64,000 nt of DNA, from NCBI GenBank assembly GCA_029168955.1, contig JAPDOI010001074.1:162579-226578 (forward strand). The letters are read 5' to 3'. Under the pieces are notes generated by a model. That model saw only the letters and a list, made by a program, of their open reading frames with translations, was not told the origin of the DNA and ran no database searches. The DNA is from Aplectana chamaeleonis (taxonomy: Eukaryota > Nematoda > Chromadorea > Rhabditida > Cosmocercidae). A program made the translations under genes and the position numbers. Of this stretch, positions 11,931 to 24,800 are shown in pieces; the first letter of the stretch is position 1; every line of letters starts with the position of its first letter.

Positions 11931-12180
11931 ACAGGCCATAAAACGGCCAAAGTCTCACCGTCGACTGCGTACCACGCGCTGCGCGACCGCACGCGCGTCG
12001 GAAGCAGACGAGTTTTGGCCGCCGCGCGACGAGTTCCGGCCGCCGCGCGACGTTTCGGCCTCCGCGCGGCGGCCCAAACTCGTCGCGCGGCGGCAAAACT
12101 CGTCTGCTTCCGCCGCGCGTGCGGTCGCGCAGCGCGTGGTACGCAGTCGACGGTGAGACTTTGGCCGTTTTATGGCCTGT
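11931..12180. repeat. 250-bp near-perfect palindrome, very GC-rich
   Basis: Begins ACAGGCCATAAAACGGCC and ends GGCCGTTTTATGGCCTGT. The arms include CGCGCTGCGCGACCGCACGC and its complement. The short loop carries repeated CCGCCGCGCGACGAG-type units. Confidence 0.85.
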
Positions 12181-12396
12181 AGATCATTCCAACCTTGACT
12201 GTTCCTCCGTTTGTCATTGGACGGATGATTTCGTTCCCAATTGCCACGTAGTAGCCAGTGCTAGTTGAACAGGGTTCTGAAGCTCAAACTTCTAAGCACG
12301 TCAATGAAAAACATCTGTACACCCGAGAGTAGAAAAGAAATCTGTTTTGTCGCCCTCTAAACAAAGAAAACCCTTGATCAGGTGAAATCTTTGCCA

Positions 12397-12800
12397 TTAG
12401 TTGTTGCTTCTTCGAAGTCTTTGCTTATTTTGGAGAGCTTCTTGGAGGATTTCTTTTGAAGCGATTTCACCTCGTCCCCGAATGTGTTCACCCTAAAAGT
12501 AGAAGCTCAGAAATCTGCCAATCTGCACAACTTAGCGTCTTCAGACTAATGTAGTGAAGGTAGATATCAGAAAAGACCAGCGATCCTACATTTCGTTTGG
12601 CATTACTTTGTCGCGTAAAGGCTCGCTCTGGCTTTCGATAGTTTCCACCTCCGCAGGGAACCTGGCATTCTGAAAGAAGACCTGTGATTTAAATGCTACA
12701 AAAATGGTTGCAAAATTGAATTCAGCGACCTCCTGAACAATCTCGTGCTCAGCTGAAATTGATCCAAAGCGAGCGAAGTTGTTGCGATTCTCGAATACGT
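12397..12800 (-). CDS. Gene 2 tail exons
   Basis: Three candidate exons. 12800-12730 has an ATCTTTCAG acceptor, enters in phase 1 and reads VFENRNNFARFGS; its GTCGCT donor is weak. 12669-12607 has a TTCTTTCAG acceptor, is 21 codons and reads ARFPAEVETIESQ, with a GTAATG donor. 12492-12397 has a TACTTTTAG acceptor and reads GEHIRGRGEIASKEILQEAL to a TAA; a second frame here is also open. The acceptors are good and the phases fit, but no domain is recognised, so the frames remain uncertain. Confidence 0.4.
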
Positions 12801-15800
12801 CTGAAAGATTTGCGTGTTTCACATGGGCCAACTACAACAGTCCCTTCACAACGGGGTGTACCATCTCCTCTGCCAGAGGTCGTTGTTAAAGGCAGTATAC
12901 ACGCTCAGGAGTGTTGAGATAGTAACGTTAGTGGGGTCGTACAGACCGTAGTAGAACGTACAAAAACTTGAATTAATGGGGAGGAATCGACAGTCTTATC
13001 TCCGGCTAGCGATAAGATATTGCATGAAATACCACACAGCTAAACAAGTGTAGGTGTATTATAGCACAGAACAGCTTTTCCCGTTTGCCGGCCATACTTG
13101 GGGTTTGTCGTTGGCCTTTGTCGAATTTTTACATTCCTTTGCCGCACACCCCTGCTCAGAACACAACGCCTACGCATTTTGGAGCGTCAGAAACGGCCCA
13201 CAATGACGCTACACTAGTAAGAAATTGGCCCCGTCCCGTCCCTGTATTCCTCCGCCCTCTGTATTTGCGTCCTCCTCCAAAACAGGGAAGCTGGGGCATT
13301 CCCACCGTCGGCGACGTTTGTGGTTTACCTATTGTACCTATTCTACCACCCGCAAACGTCGCCGACGAAGGTAATGGCCCATCACCTCTGTTTTGGAGGA
13401 GGACGCAAATCCAGGGGGCGAGCAGATACAGGGGCGGGGCCAACTTCTTACTCGTGTAGCGTCATTGTAGGTCGTTTTCGGCGTTTCAAAATACGTAGGC
13501 GTTGTTTTCTGAGCCCGACTATTCCATTTTTGCGTAGTTATCTTAATCACGTTTACGAGCGTGTACGCTACCTTTAACTACAATAGCCTGTCGATGAGAC
13601 CTGGACCCCGTCCAGTTTGTATGTACAAAGTGCGATGAAACTTTGTATTGGGTTGAGGCTAAATTATACGGCGTTTATATCGGCGCGTTTTTCATCTGTG
13701 AGGAGAAACATTTTGTTTATTATTCGTGTATTAAAGTATTCCTCTCTTTGTTTCTTGTCGAAAACCATAGTCATCTTTGCCATATTATGCTCTACCACTT
13801 CGAAAAAGGAGGGAAAGCAGCACAGTAATTTCACGATCTCGACGAAAATTTTTGGCAAAGAAACAATCAGCGAAAGCCAGTGAAGGGAGTGTTTTGCCTG
13901 TTCCAAATCAGGTGAAACCCGCTTGGAGGATAAGCCAGGAAGAGGTAGGCTATCAGATTTCAACGATCAGGATTTTCTGACAGCCGTGGAAGATGACGAG
14001 AGTCTGACAACACGAACGCTGACTAAAGACTTCAATATCAATCAATGCGTTCGTGGCCTAAAAAAGCTTGGAAAGATGTGGAAAATCTCCGGTTAGGTCC
14101 CCCACGAGCTCTCCGATAACGACATAGCCGGTCGGCGACGAATTTTCTTGAGCTACTGCAGCGAAAAGAAAAAACGCCCGATAATTATGCATAAAACCAA
14201 CATAGAGTAGCCTGATTGGGGCAGTCCTGAGCTTGTCACTATGGAATCAGGCCACCAAGTCGCCGGTCGCCCTAGCTCACAATTTTGTGTATAATCTTTC
14301 AAAAGGGGTCATGATCGATGAAAATTTACGATGAAGAGGTTGACTTACTCCTGCAGTTCTCATCGTCATAAATCCTCTTATAAAAGTCGATACCAATAGC
14401 AGGATGCAGAATTGCCGGAACCTTGGGGTAAGAGCTCGTTAGTGGCCATGCCTGATAAGATAAACACGAATTTTCGAGGCCGCTCACCTTCATTCCATCG
14501 TGATCATAAAGACGGCACGTCTTCAAGGGAATGTTGTAAGTGAAAGATCGACACAGTGGCTCCTAAATGACGAAAATTTGTGAGAAATATGTATGTGCTC
14601 TGCTAAGGAGGAGTTATGAGAAAAAAAGTGCCACAAACTCAGTCCTACTTCTAACGACGAACAGAGCAACATTGTTAGTGTTTGCCATCCATTCCAATTG
14701 AAAATCAACTTATTCGACTAATTTGTATTGTCTCTGGTGCTTGACGCGGAAAGTAATTCATGGGCCATCTTCTTCCAACACCTCTGACACAATCAGTAAG
14801 AGAATTGAGGACAGATTTTGAATGTGCGTAGGGGGATTCATTGACCGTAGCGCAGAATTTCGGGGCTCAGCCTCAACTTGTCTGATCACGCGGGGAAGCA
14901 CACTCCAATGCTATGCGCCGCTCAGCGTGTTTGAAGCCGTTCGTCTTTGCGTGACGCTTCTGCTTGAAACGGAGTGCAAGTCTATGTTTCGAAAAATTAA
15001 AAAAGCTAAGAAATGAAGTGAAATGACTAAGAATACGATTTGGTGGTCGATCATTTCACAAGCTCCTCCGTTAAACTTATTAAAACGAAATCAGGCGCGA
15101 TATGGAATGGAGCGTCGCGTTCACATAGCTTGACCTATGCTTATTCCCTTATTACAGCTTTCGAAAATGGCTTAAAGTTTCCGTTGCGCGCTTGAGAAAG
15201 CTTCTGAAGTGATCGACCACCAAATCGTATTTTTGGCAGTTTCACTTCATTTCCTAGCTTTTTCATTTTTCCAGGCTATTTTACGCCAAATCATTTTTGA
15301 AGAAATTTCAAGATGTTTTTGAAACTTCTTTTGACTTGTAAATGGCATTACCAAATCGTTACTTTTGCCAGAAAGCTAAATTTTCAGGAAATTCGTTCAT
15401 TTCTGCGGAAGGTTTCCTTTCTGACTTTAATTGTGGTCCACGACTCCCATTTTGGAATGATGAAACATCTGACAGACGATATTGTCGTGACTTACTTGAC
15501 TTAATCGGTTGGCTTTCGCCTGACGCGGTCATTCCGCATCTTCACCGAGGTGTGCCGTCCTAGTAGTCAGCCGTGTCCATTTTTCACGGTCTTCAGCCAC
15601 AATTTGAACACATTCCATCCAGCTGTCACTATTCCATTTCCTGCGAAACGAAACATCGCGCCTGAACTGTCTTTCGATGCCGAGTGACTTTAAATCCTCT
15701 TTAACCACATCCGTCCAGAACTTTCGCCTACGCCCAGGTGGCCGTTTCCAGACAGGATTTGGAAGCATTTTTAAACCGTGTTGTAACGAGACGATCCGGC

Positions 15801-18800
15801 GTCCTTCTTAGTATATGCCCGAGCAGTCAAAGTCGACTTTCCATTGCTGCTTGAGATGGCGTTAGGAGATGCTGGCACCTCCCTCGTGTCAAGCGTTGAT
15901 GTACTGCGTCGATTTCCTTGTAAAGGTCTTCGTTATGGCATACACGCGGCCAGAAATATCCAAGCAAACGCCTAAAAAGCTTCCTCTCCGTGCAATCCAA
16001 CCTTTCCATCTGCGTTTTCGGTGCTGCCCACGTCTCCGATCCGTACATCATGATAGGGCGAATAGCGGATAGGTAGACGCGCAACTTGACTTCCTTCGCG
16101 ATGGTGGTAGACCACAAACACTTGGTTAGAGAATTGAATGCAGACGTAGCTTTCGCACATCGTTGTCGAATATCCGCTGCATAACTATATTGTCGTATGA
16201 GTACAATTTTTGAAAGTTATGGCCCAAAACCATAAAAAATAACACTCATTGCCGCATTTGGTGCAAAATATGAAAAATCGATATTAGTGATCATTAATAT
16301 TTGATCTTGCATGATGAGAAGAATTTTCCGAACTAGTGACTTAGAGCCATCAACAATCAGAAATCATTGCAGCATTCTGAAACAGGCGAAAAAAATCAAT
16401 ACTATTGATTCGTATTTATGGATATTAACTGATGAGCGAAATTCCCCAACCAAGAAAACCAATCCCATCAGCAATCACCACTCCTCACCGCATTTTGTTC
16501 AAAAAGCGCAAAAATCGATAATGCTGCTTATCGATCGATGACGTGTCAGGAGTGCAAACTCTGACAAGTTCAGTACTTACCTCCGACGACCTGTGTTGAT
16601 TGGCTGCAGATCCAACCACACACTCTGGTCTCCACAGCCGTAGCAGAAAAAAGTAGTTTTCGTGCTCCACGGCTCATTTAGTATGCAAACCCACAATTTT
16701 GAGATACCCTTCAAAGTTAAGGTATCAAGTTCAAATTGAAATAGGAGCGACCTGCATCCATTTCCAGCCTCCTGTCCAAAAAAGAGCTCCCTAGCTCAAT
16801 TTTAAGTGTACCAACAAGATCGTGTACGCCGTCTGAAAAAAGGAGATTAAAGGCAGTGGTCGCGATCAAATATGCTTATCGTCTTTTTCTCTCCAAATCC
16901 TTTCCTGGGTCTCGAGTAGTAGGACCTATAAGAAAAAATCGCGAAAAAACCACTGTTTTGGGCCGAATTTGAAACCTGAACTTTCTTGTCTTTTGATGGT
17001 GGACGAGCCCTCTCCACATCATCTGCATCGATGACCTCTTATATCAAGAACATCAGCTAGCTTGAAATTGAATGTTAATCAATGAACCTTCGAATTTATG
17101 TACACATCTAGTCAAAAAACGTTGACTGAAGTGATGCTTTCATTATTCAACTGTTTTTATTCGTTAAATTTGCATTTATTTCGTCCTCTGAATGTCGATG
17201 ATTTTTGACTGCTCGGCATGAGACTGCGATCTGTTTCGTCATCGCTGTGCACGTGTGCACGAACTAGCTTCTTTGGGCCCTAGAAACTCTATTTGTAGAC
17301 CGTTTTTCACCGCGCTACCTTCATGGTTTTTCAGCTGTTTTTGATCTAAGCTGATTTTTGTAGTTTTTTCGATAACGTTTTTCATCGTGACCACTGCCTT
17401 TAAAGGCAGTGTTCACGATAAATCTCCTTCTCGAGGTCTCGGTGTGAAACACTAAGTTGGCAGGTGCTGTAGAGGATAGGGTCGGAGAAAGCAACAAAAA
17501 CCGGCCAGCAATCAATAAAAATGGCTCTGAAAGCTATCCCGGTCTGCCCCCCAATCGGACGAGCTTTTGGCGCCGCACACGTTTCGATGGCAAATTGCCA
17601 AGCAACTCTGCCGCAGTTAGCATTATCGATTCGCGCAGATTTCGCGATTAGCGTGCGCTTTCAGAAATCAGCAGGGCCCATGATTCTCGTGCACGCCCTG
17701 AATTTAAAAACCGTTATTTTGACTTATTCTGAACGTTTTTCTTCCTTTTTTCTTCACTATTAGTTACCTCATAACCAAACAATCCCATTTTTGGGTCGAA
17801 CTCGAGTGCGATATTCATCGTGAACACTGCCTTTAACATCAAAAACGCGCGGTTTTTCACTTTTTGCTCGAAACCCAGTGAACCATTCCAAACCATTTTG
17901 AATGGGATGACCACCTTTTTACGCCCTTTCCAATGAAATTTAGCTCTAATTTCTACGTTCACTCTGAACTGAGATTTCGAAAAAGGGGTTGCGCGTGTGA
18001 CCGATTCAAAACCAAATCTGGTGCGCGCGAAGCGCGCACCACAATTTTTTGGAGGCAGCGTTGACGATGATCATCATCGGTGACTTTCCACAGTGAAATG
18101 ATAGGCGAGAAGGACCCTAGGCTCCCAGTGTCGAAAGAACGGTAGAAAACGAGCCAGGAGCGACAAAATGACGGCTGCCAATAAGCGTTTTGGTGTACCA
18201 AAACCGCCCCCTCGATAAGAACAAATGGAGACTCAGATTACAGGAATGATCAAGTCAGGGAAGTGCTGATAAGTGAGCTGATCGCTTGATTGCATTGAAT
18301 GCTATCACCCTTCATAGCGGTTAGTTTCTTCACGCTCAAAAATTAACTTACTTAGGGGAGGACCTATCTTGGCTCAAAAACGCGACTTTCGCGTCCTTTT
18401 CAAGCGTGTCCCGCTATAAAGAGCACCAGACCTTCTGTAAACCGAGGAGATATTGGAAGTGAACTTTACCGTGAACACTGCCTTTAATGGCGAGCAACAT
18501 GCAAAGGTTTAGAGCCACGGCTGGCGTAAGCGTGTAAGAGTCAAACTCGCATAAGAGTCAAACTGTAACCGAGGGTGAACCCATGAAGAGTATCGAATTC
18601 GCTTCCTGCAACCAATGGACGATGCCTATGTGGGGCGAAACCTGCATTGAGCACCATAACATTTACCGAAGTTTAGAGCTCGAAGATGAGAAAATCTGGG
18701 CTTATAACAAACGCTTTTAACTCAGTGCACTACATAATCTAGTGGTTGTCGAACTCTGCTCTCAACATCTCAGGTCGAAGGACTCCGCCTTACCAGGCTT

Positions 18801-21800
18801 CTCGGACTTCATGTGGTGATAATTTTATTTTAGTGCTTCAAACTACGTGACAATTCTGAGAATTTAGGGCTATGCATAACATGCTGAATGTGATTTCCTG
18901 CGCGTGCTGTGCTTTCTTGGTGCATTACGTAAAAATGACCGAAGCAGTGGAGATAGCACCGCTTTCACCCCAGTGACAAAAAAAACTGATAACTAGATTA
19001 TGAAATTATGTAAGAACTTGCCTTTTTGCGTACGTTTCCTGCTGCCATAATGCAATAATCAGTACAAGCACGTAGCGATTCCATGTGATATTCAACTATC
19101 GGCATATAGTTGTCGATAGCCCGCCTCGATATCCGTTTGAAACATCTCGATACTGGAAAGAGCGATACTAATACACTCCCAGAAACTACTCCAAAACTAG
19201 CATTATATAAAAAACAAGGTGCACACTATACTTGTTCCGAATCGAATAATCGAATGAGTATCCGACTGTTTCAGTCGGATAAAAAAGTCGACTTTTTATT
19301 CGAAGAGTCGGATATTCGAAAAAGTGCGATATCCGACTATAGTCGAAAAGTCGAATATTCGAAAAAGTGCGATATCCGACTATAGTCGAAAAGTCGAATA
19401 TTCGAAAAAACGCGATATCCGACTATAGTCGAAAAGTCGGATATTCGAAATAAATTTCATTTGGAACAAGTATAGTGCACACCCACTCCGCTTCGCGGCG
19501 TACTTGTGGGTGTGCCTCATGGGGTGCCGATCATCAGCTGGACGGATGAGTAAGCTCTGGTAGACTCCGTTTCAGTTCAAATGAACTCCTGTTTTCCATT
19601 ATCACAGCGCGGAGCGGTGGCTTTTACGTCGGAACCTCCTTATCACTAGTTATATCTCACCGAGGCTCGCCGCTCCGCTGCTGGTCATAATCAAAATCGA
19701 CAGGTCACTACGGATGTACCAGAGCTTACATCCGTAGTGACCTGTTGATTTCGATTACACTATGTAGCAAATTTTCAATTTTTTTCTGTTCCTGGGTTGA
19801 AATTGTGTTTTACTAATCCGTTCGATCCAGAACAAACAGGAAATCGCTGTTATCCCAGAAAAACTTCGCTTTTATGACTAGGACAAAGAAATTTGGAAAA
19901 TCGCGTGTTTATGTTAGACATTTTCTGTTTTTGGCTTCTGAATATTATATTTCAATTGTTCATGCCTGAAGTATGTAAAAAAATGACTTCATAAAGCACA
20001 AACTTTGCTTACACGACGACAGTACGAAGAAAACTTGTTCATTTTGTGAAACTAGAAAGACTTTTATTCATCTTCGGCACTATGATCAGGTAAAGACAAA
20101 AATGCACAAGGAATAAACAAACACAGTCGGAAAGCTTTCAACAAGGTTCAGAATTGTGCAGATTCTCTAGATTTACTATTGTACTGTGAATCACTCTCTC
20201 GAAGTTGCACCCAAATGTAGTCCCCCTCATGGTTTCGTTAAAGTGTCCTTGGTAACAAGGTTCAAAGACCAATATATCTTGAAGAAAGCGCTCGCCTTGC
20301 TTGTTGAATATTTCAAGATGCGAATCAATGATATGGACTTTCAGAGACATTCTGCATCCCATTTTAGCGTAATTAGTCTTGAAAGTGCACCAACTCCACA
20401 TATGTAGCTTTCAGCTCTGTGATCACCTATAGGAAGCCGTGAACAACTGCAACGAAATTGCTCCAAGCCGTTCTCTCCGTCCTGCTCAACAGCCTTGCGA
20501 AATCCTCACATTATATCACCCTCTTGATTTGTATTCCGACAAGTATACCAGCTCTGACTTTAGCCTCGACCAGAGTCGTTACCAAGGACAGTATAACGAA
20601 ACATGATGAGGGACTACATTTGTGTGCAACTTCGAGAGAATGATTCACAGTACAATCGTAAATCTAGAAAATCTACACATTTCTGAACCATTTTGAGTGC
20701 TTTCCGACTGTGTTTGTTTATTCCTTGTGTATTTTTTGTTTTTACCTGTTCATAATGCCGGAAATGAATAAAAATCTTTCTATTTTCCCCAAAAAAAAAC
20801 GAGTTTTCGTCGTGCTGTTGTAGTGCAAGAGAAGTTTGTTATCAATGAAGTCATTTTTTCACATTCTTTGGACATAAGCAATTGAAATATAACACCTAGA
20901 AGTCAGGAACAAAAATCATGTTACATAGTGTTATCACCGGCAGCTGAGCGGTGGGCCTCGATGAAATATAACTTGTGATAAGGAGGTTCCTACGAAAAAA
21001 CCACCGCTCCGCGCTGTGATAATGGAAAACGGGAGTTCACTTGAACTGATACACAGTCTAGGTGCTCAGAGGCGTGTATAGCTGCGCCTACCTTCTTCAG
21101 TGTATGAGGTAATGAATTACGGCGGCGCGTTTTGTGGCGAGCCTCTCGTATCCGTTCTCAACTACCACCAGGGATGTGCGGCAAACGATTTTGAGATTTC
21201 GGCAAACGGCAATCGGCAATCGGCAAACGGCAAAAAACCTCATCCCCTAGATTGACCTAAAAGTTATTCACTTGTGCCGCTCTACTTTTTTTCTTTTTTT
21301 CACATACTTATGTCAACGTTCTAATAATTCCAATTCAAGGGTATAGTTCCAATTCAAGGCATCAGATGAACAGAAACAAGACATGTGGGACTGCATGGTA
21401 ATCAAGGAAACCGCCGCTGCGGCTTTGCGAGGAAATCGCCTCGGTTCCTACAGGTACTGAAGCGGCACTAACGCACAGTCGCAGCGGCAATGTCGTGGCG
21501 GCCCCGCGATAGTGCCGCTGCGGCTCCTAGGTAGCGCCGCTGCGGCTCCGCGATCGGTGGCTGAGTTTTAACAAAAATAGGACTGACTGCGAGTAACTTA
21601 TATGAAGTGAGTCATGATACACCTGGGTGGGCCTACGAACAAAAATACCCAACCGGGACCCCTACGTCCTCAGTCTGATAAGACAGAGGGTAGTCCCGTT
21701 ATTGCGATCTAGGATATACGGGACGCATCTCAAATTTGGGCTATTTTACTGGCAAAAATATCGTTTCACCACACAGGACAGTGCATCGCAGTCGACGCGG

Positions 21801-24800
21801 GTTCGCTGATACATCTTCTCGGAGCACGTGCGGTTCTCACACGGAACTGCCGCGGTATTGTCCCGGCAATGTCTCGACGTTATTGGCCCACAAGACTCTG
21901 CAACAGAATCGTCACGGCACAGTGATCATCACGGAGCAGCTCTGGTACTACCGTGGAACTATCGCGGCACAATCGAGGGTCGCGGTACATTCCTGGCACT
22001 GCCGCGGCAAGCTTTTTCAGAGTCTCTGCACACGTGTGTCTAACGAATGCTTCCTGCTTCTTTTACCTACACCAGAATCTGTCAAAACTCTGGAACAGAA
22101 ACGAAAGCGCTACCTGAATTCATTACCCTCCACTGAAACTGAAAGGTCTATTTCGCCTCTACTGGTCATAGAATCCCACCACTGAAGGAAAGGCGGGCCC
22201 ATTATAGGCTGAAAATCTGGTTTTCGCTATCTTTTGAGGGTTTTCTCTGCGTCTATGTTACGCAAGTTAGGATGTGGTTCATTTCAAGAAAGCTTCGGAT
22301 TTCGACTATCACAGTAAGAAGCAAACACATTTTAAAATCTCCTTATCACCAGTTTTATTTCACAAAACCCCACGGTTCCGCTGCTGGTGATACTTAAAAT
22401 CGGCATCTCACTAGAGATTTTCTAGAGTTTACTAGAATTTTTGAGCCCTAGGGCACTTTTAGAGGGCACTTGAGTTTGACCACCACCAGAGTCGAGGGGT
22501 CGCTTTCTCATCAAAGCATCCTTATGGCATGTTATATTTCTCCAAAGCCCACCGCTACGCTGCCGGCTATAATCGCAATTTAGAGCCCACTAGATCTGCT
22601 CCAGAGTATGGGTCTGCAGAAAACTCGGAATCAGAGTTCATCGTGAACACTTCACTCACGCGTCCACACATGCACGTTTGCTTAGGAGAATACATATAGT
22701 GAGATTTTGAACAAATTTTTATCCCTTATCTTGTTCAGAATTGGCCAGGCGGCGAAGTGGAAAACAGAAAAGTCAAAACCCCCGGATAACGGTTAATCGA
22801 ACACTGGATAGTGGGCTCAACCCTAGTGCCCACATGACCGCGAGCATGGGCGACGTTTCCTTTTAATGTTTTGCCGAGTTTCGCCGGAAAAACAACAAAA
22901 ATTTCGGCAGACGACAAACGGCAAAAAAGTCCCAAAAATGGCCGGCAAACGACAAACGACAAACGGCAATTGCCGCACATCCCTGACTACCACCTTTAAA
23001 CCGTCAGCATGACCCGCAATCGCAATGCGCTGAGGCGGCTAGGTTTTCGATTTTTTACCGTTTTCAATTGCTACGATATGAATGGGTAGAGAAGGTAGAA
23101 AACTCACTGCCTCTGAGCGTGATTGCCGGTCATACGGACGGTTGGGAGGCTTTTACGCGAAGGTCGATGACTGACGGGTGATGGTCTTACAAGGGAAGTG
23201 TTTAGAGTGGTAAACGCATCTGTCAAAACGACTAGAATCGTTGGTATCTCTTTTGACTCAATAGTAAAACTGTGCAGTATCCCGCCCCGAGCTGCAGGTT
23301 CCAAGAAGTTACAAGCTTGAAAAGGTTTTTTTTTGCTCTCGGTACCTTTCAAAAAGCGCATTAGTCTTCGAAAATCCGGAAATGGACCTCATAAGTGTGT
23401 TCAGCGACCAAAACTACCCCCCTGAGCAAAGTTTGTGTGAAAGCACATTTTCCATACTTTGTCCAGACTGACAGCATTTTGGACTTTACGGATTTTCGCT
23501 AAACGAACAAACGAAGTGATAACAGTTAATCGAGAATAACATTTCGAGCAGGGAATTTTAAAAATTTTTAAGAAATTTTCTCTCGAGAACATTCGCGAAG
23601 TTCTGCGCAGTTTTGAAGCTTCTTTCGAAGATGGATATTTCAATTTATCGACAATAGCATGTTACTGTCTCTTAATTCATTTTTATGAAACGATCAAATG
23701 GTCATAATGGCAGCTACCTAAAATGTCTTGAACCGGGATTGATGAGAATTCCAGAAGTAAACTTTCAACAATTTGAGCATAATACCGGAGTCCAGAACAG
23801 TGCTTTCACACACATTACATGAAGATTCAAATTGTAAATTTTGAAGCGAGTTATTTGGAGCTAAATGGAGTGGCTAACCCGCTTCTTGCAGTTTTACCTC
23901 CACATGGAACCGCTTTGCCTGTATGGAATATCCGCCTTTTGCCATTCTAAACAGCCACTCGAGCGAAACGGGCCACAGTGGATCTCCCACTGTAAAAAGA
24001 CTTCAAAGTTCTAGAGTTGGGCTCTTCGAATAGTCGAATATTTCAAAAATTTTGGAATTTCACTCCAATACCAAGAATGTGTTTGAACTGTTCTGGTTTT
24101 CCAGCATTAGTCTAAAAGAAAGAAATGTATTCATAGGTGGTGAAAATAATTATTGACTTCCACTCCTACACAAACCTGTAACTACATATCAGTCATTCCA
24201 AATTTCATTCAAATGTTGAATAATTTCGAAAGAGTGGTGGTTTGTGAGGTATTTAATGTAGTAAAAAAGCATCACACCTTTGAATTTTCTATCTTTTCGT
24301 AAACTCTTTTTCTCCTTACAATAGTTGATCGCTGCCCAACTTTAGCCGACTAACATGTTTTACAAAACATAATCGTTGAGAATGCAAGCTAATATGTACA
24401 TGAATGTCTACGTCCCCCAAAGAACTAAATCAACAAATTAGTGTCACATCGTGCTCCAAGGCAACTGTGCTCGTTCACTATCAGAACGAACCGCCCGAAC
24501 TCCTATTTAGCGATTAGCAAAGGAGAAATGCTTAAAGGCACTGTGCTTGCAAAAAATCACTTTCAATTTTTTGTGTACAATAAAGTTGGGCTAGCTGGTT
24601 TTTCTGACGAAGCCTGAGGCTCTGGAAATGCTCCCGGGAAAAGTTATAGCCACCTGAAACAGCTCTCGAGTCGAGCATTCAGCATTTCTAGGTCGATCAT
24701 CTAGCAGTTTTTTTCAGTGTGTTGATGCAACCGTCAGCGGCATGGAACATCATCATGGGTTAAACTCCACATGCAGAAAAGCTTCAAAAGTGGCGCTGAC

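Noticed and set aside
13085..13577. Overlapping 124-, 95-, 85- and 70-codon frames as genes
   Set aside because: They lie on the two arms of a foldback repeat inside a MITE and mirror each other.
19218..19483. A CRISPR array
   Set aside because: The 43-bp repeats are contiguous with no unique spacers, and the host is a eukaryote.
21736..22185. 149-codon plus-strand frame as a transposase
   Set aside because: No DDE or hAT motifs; it lies in GC-rich repeats inside a non-autonomous hAT element.
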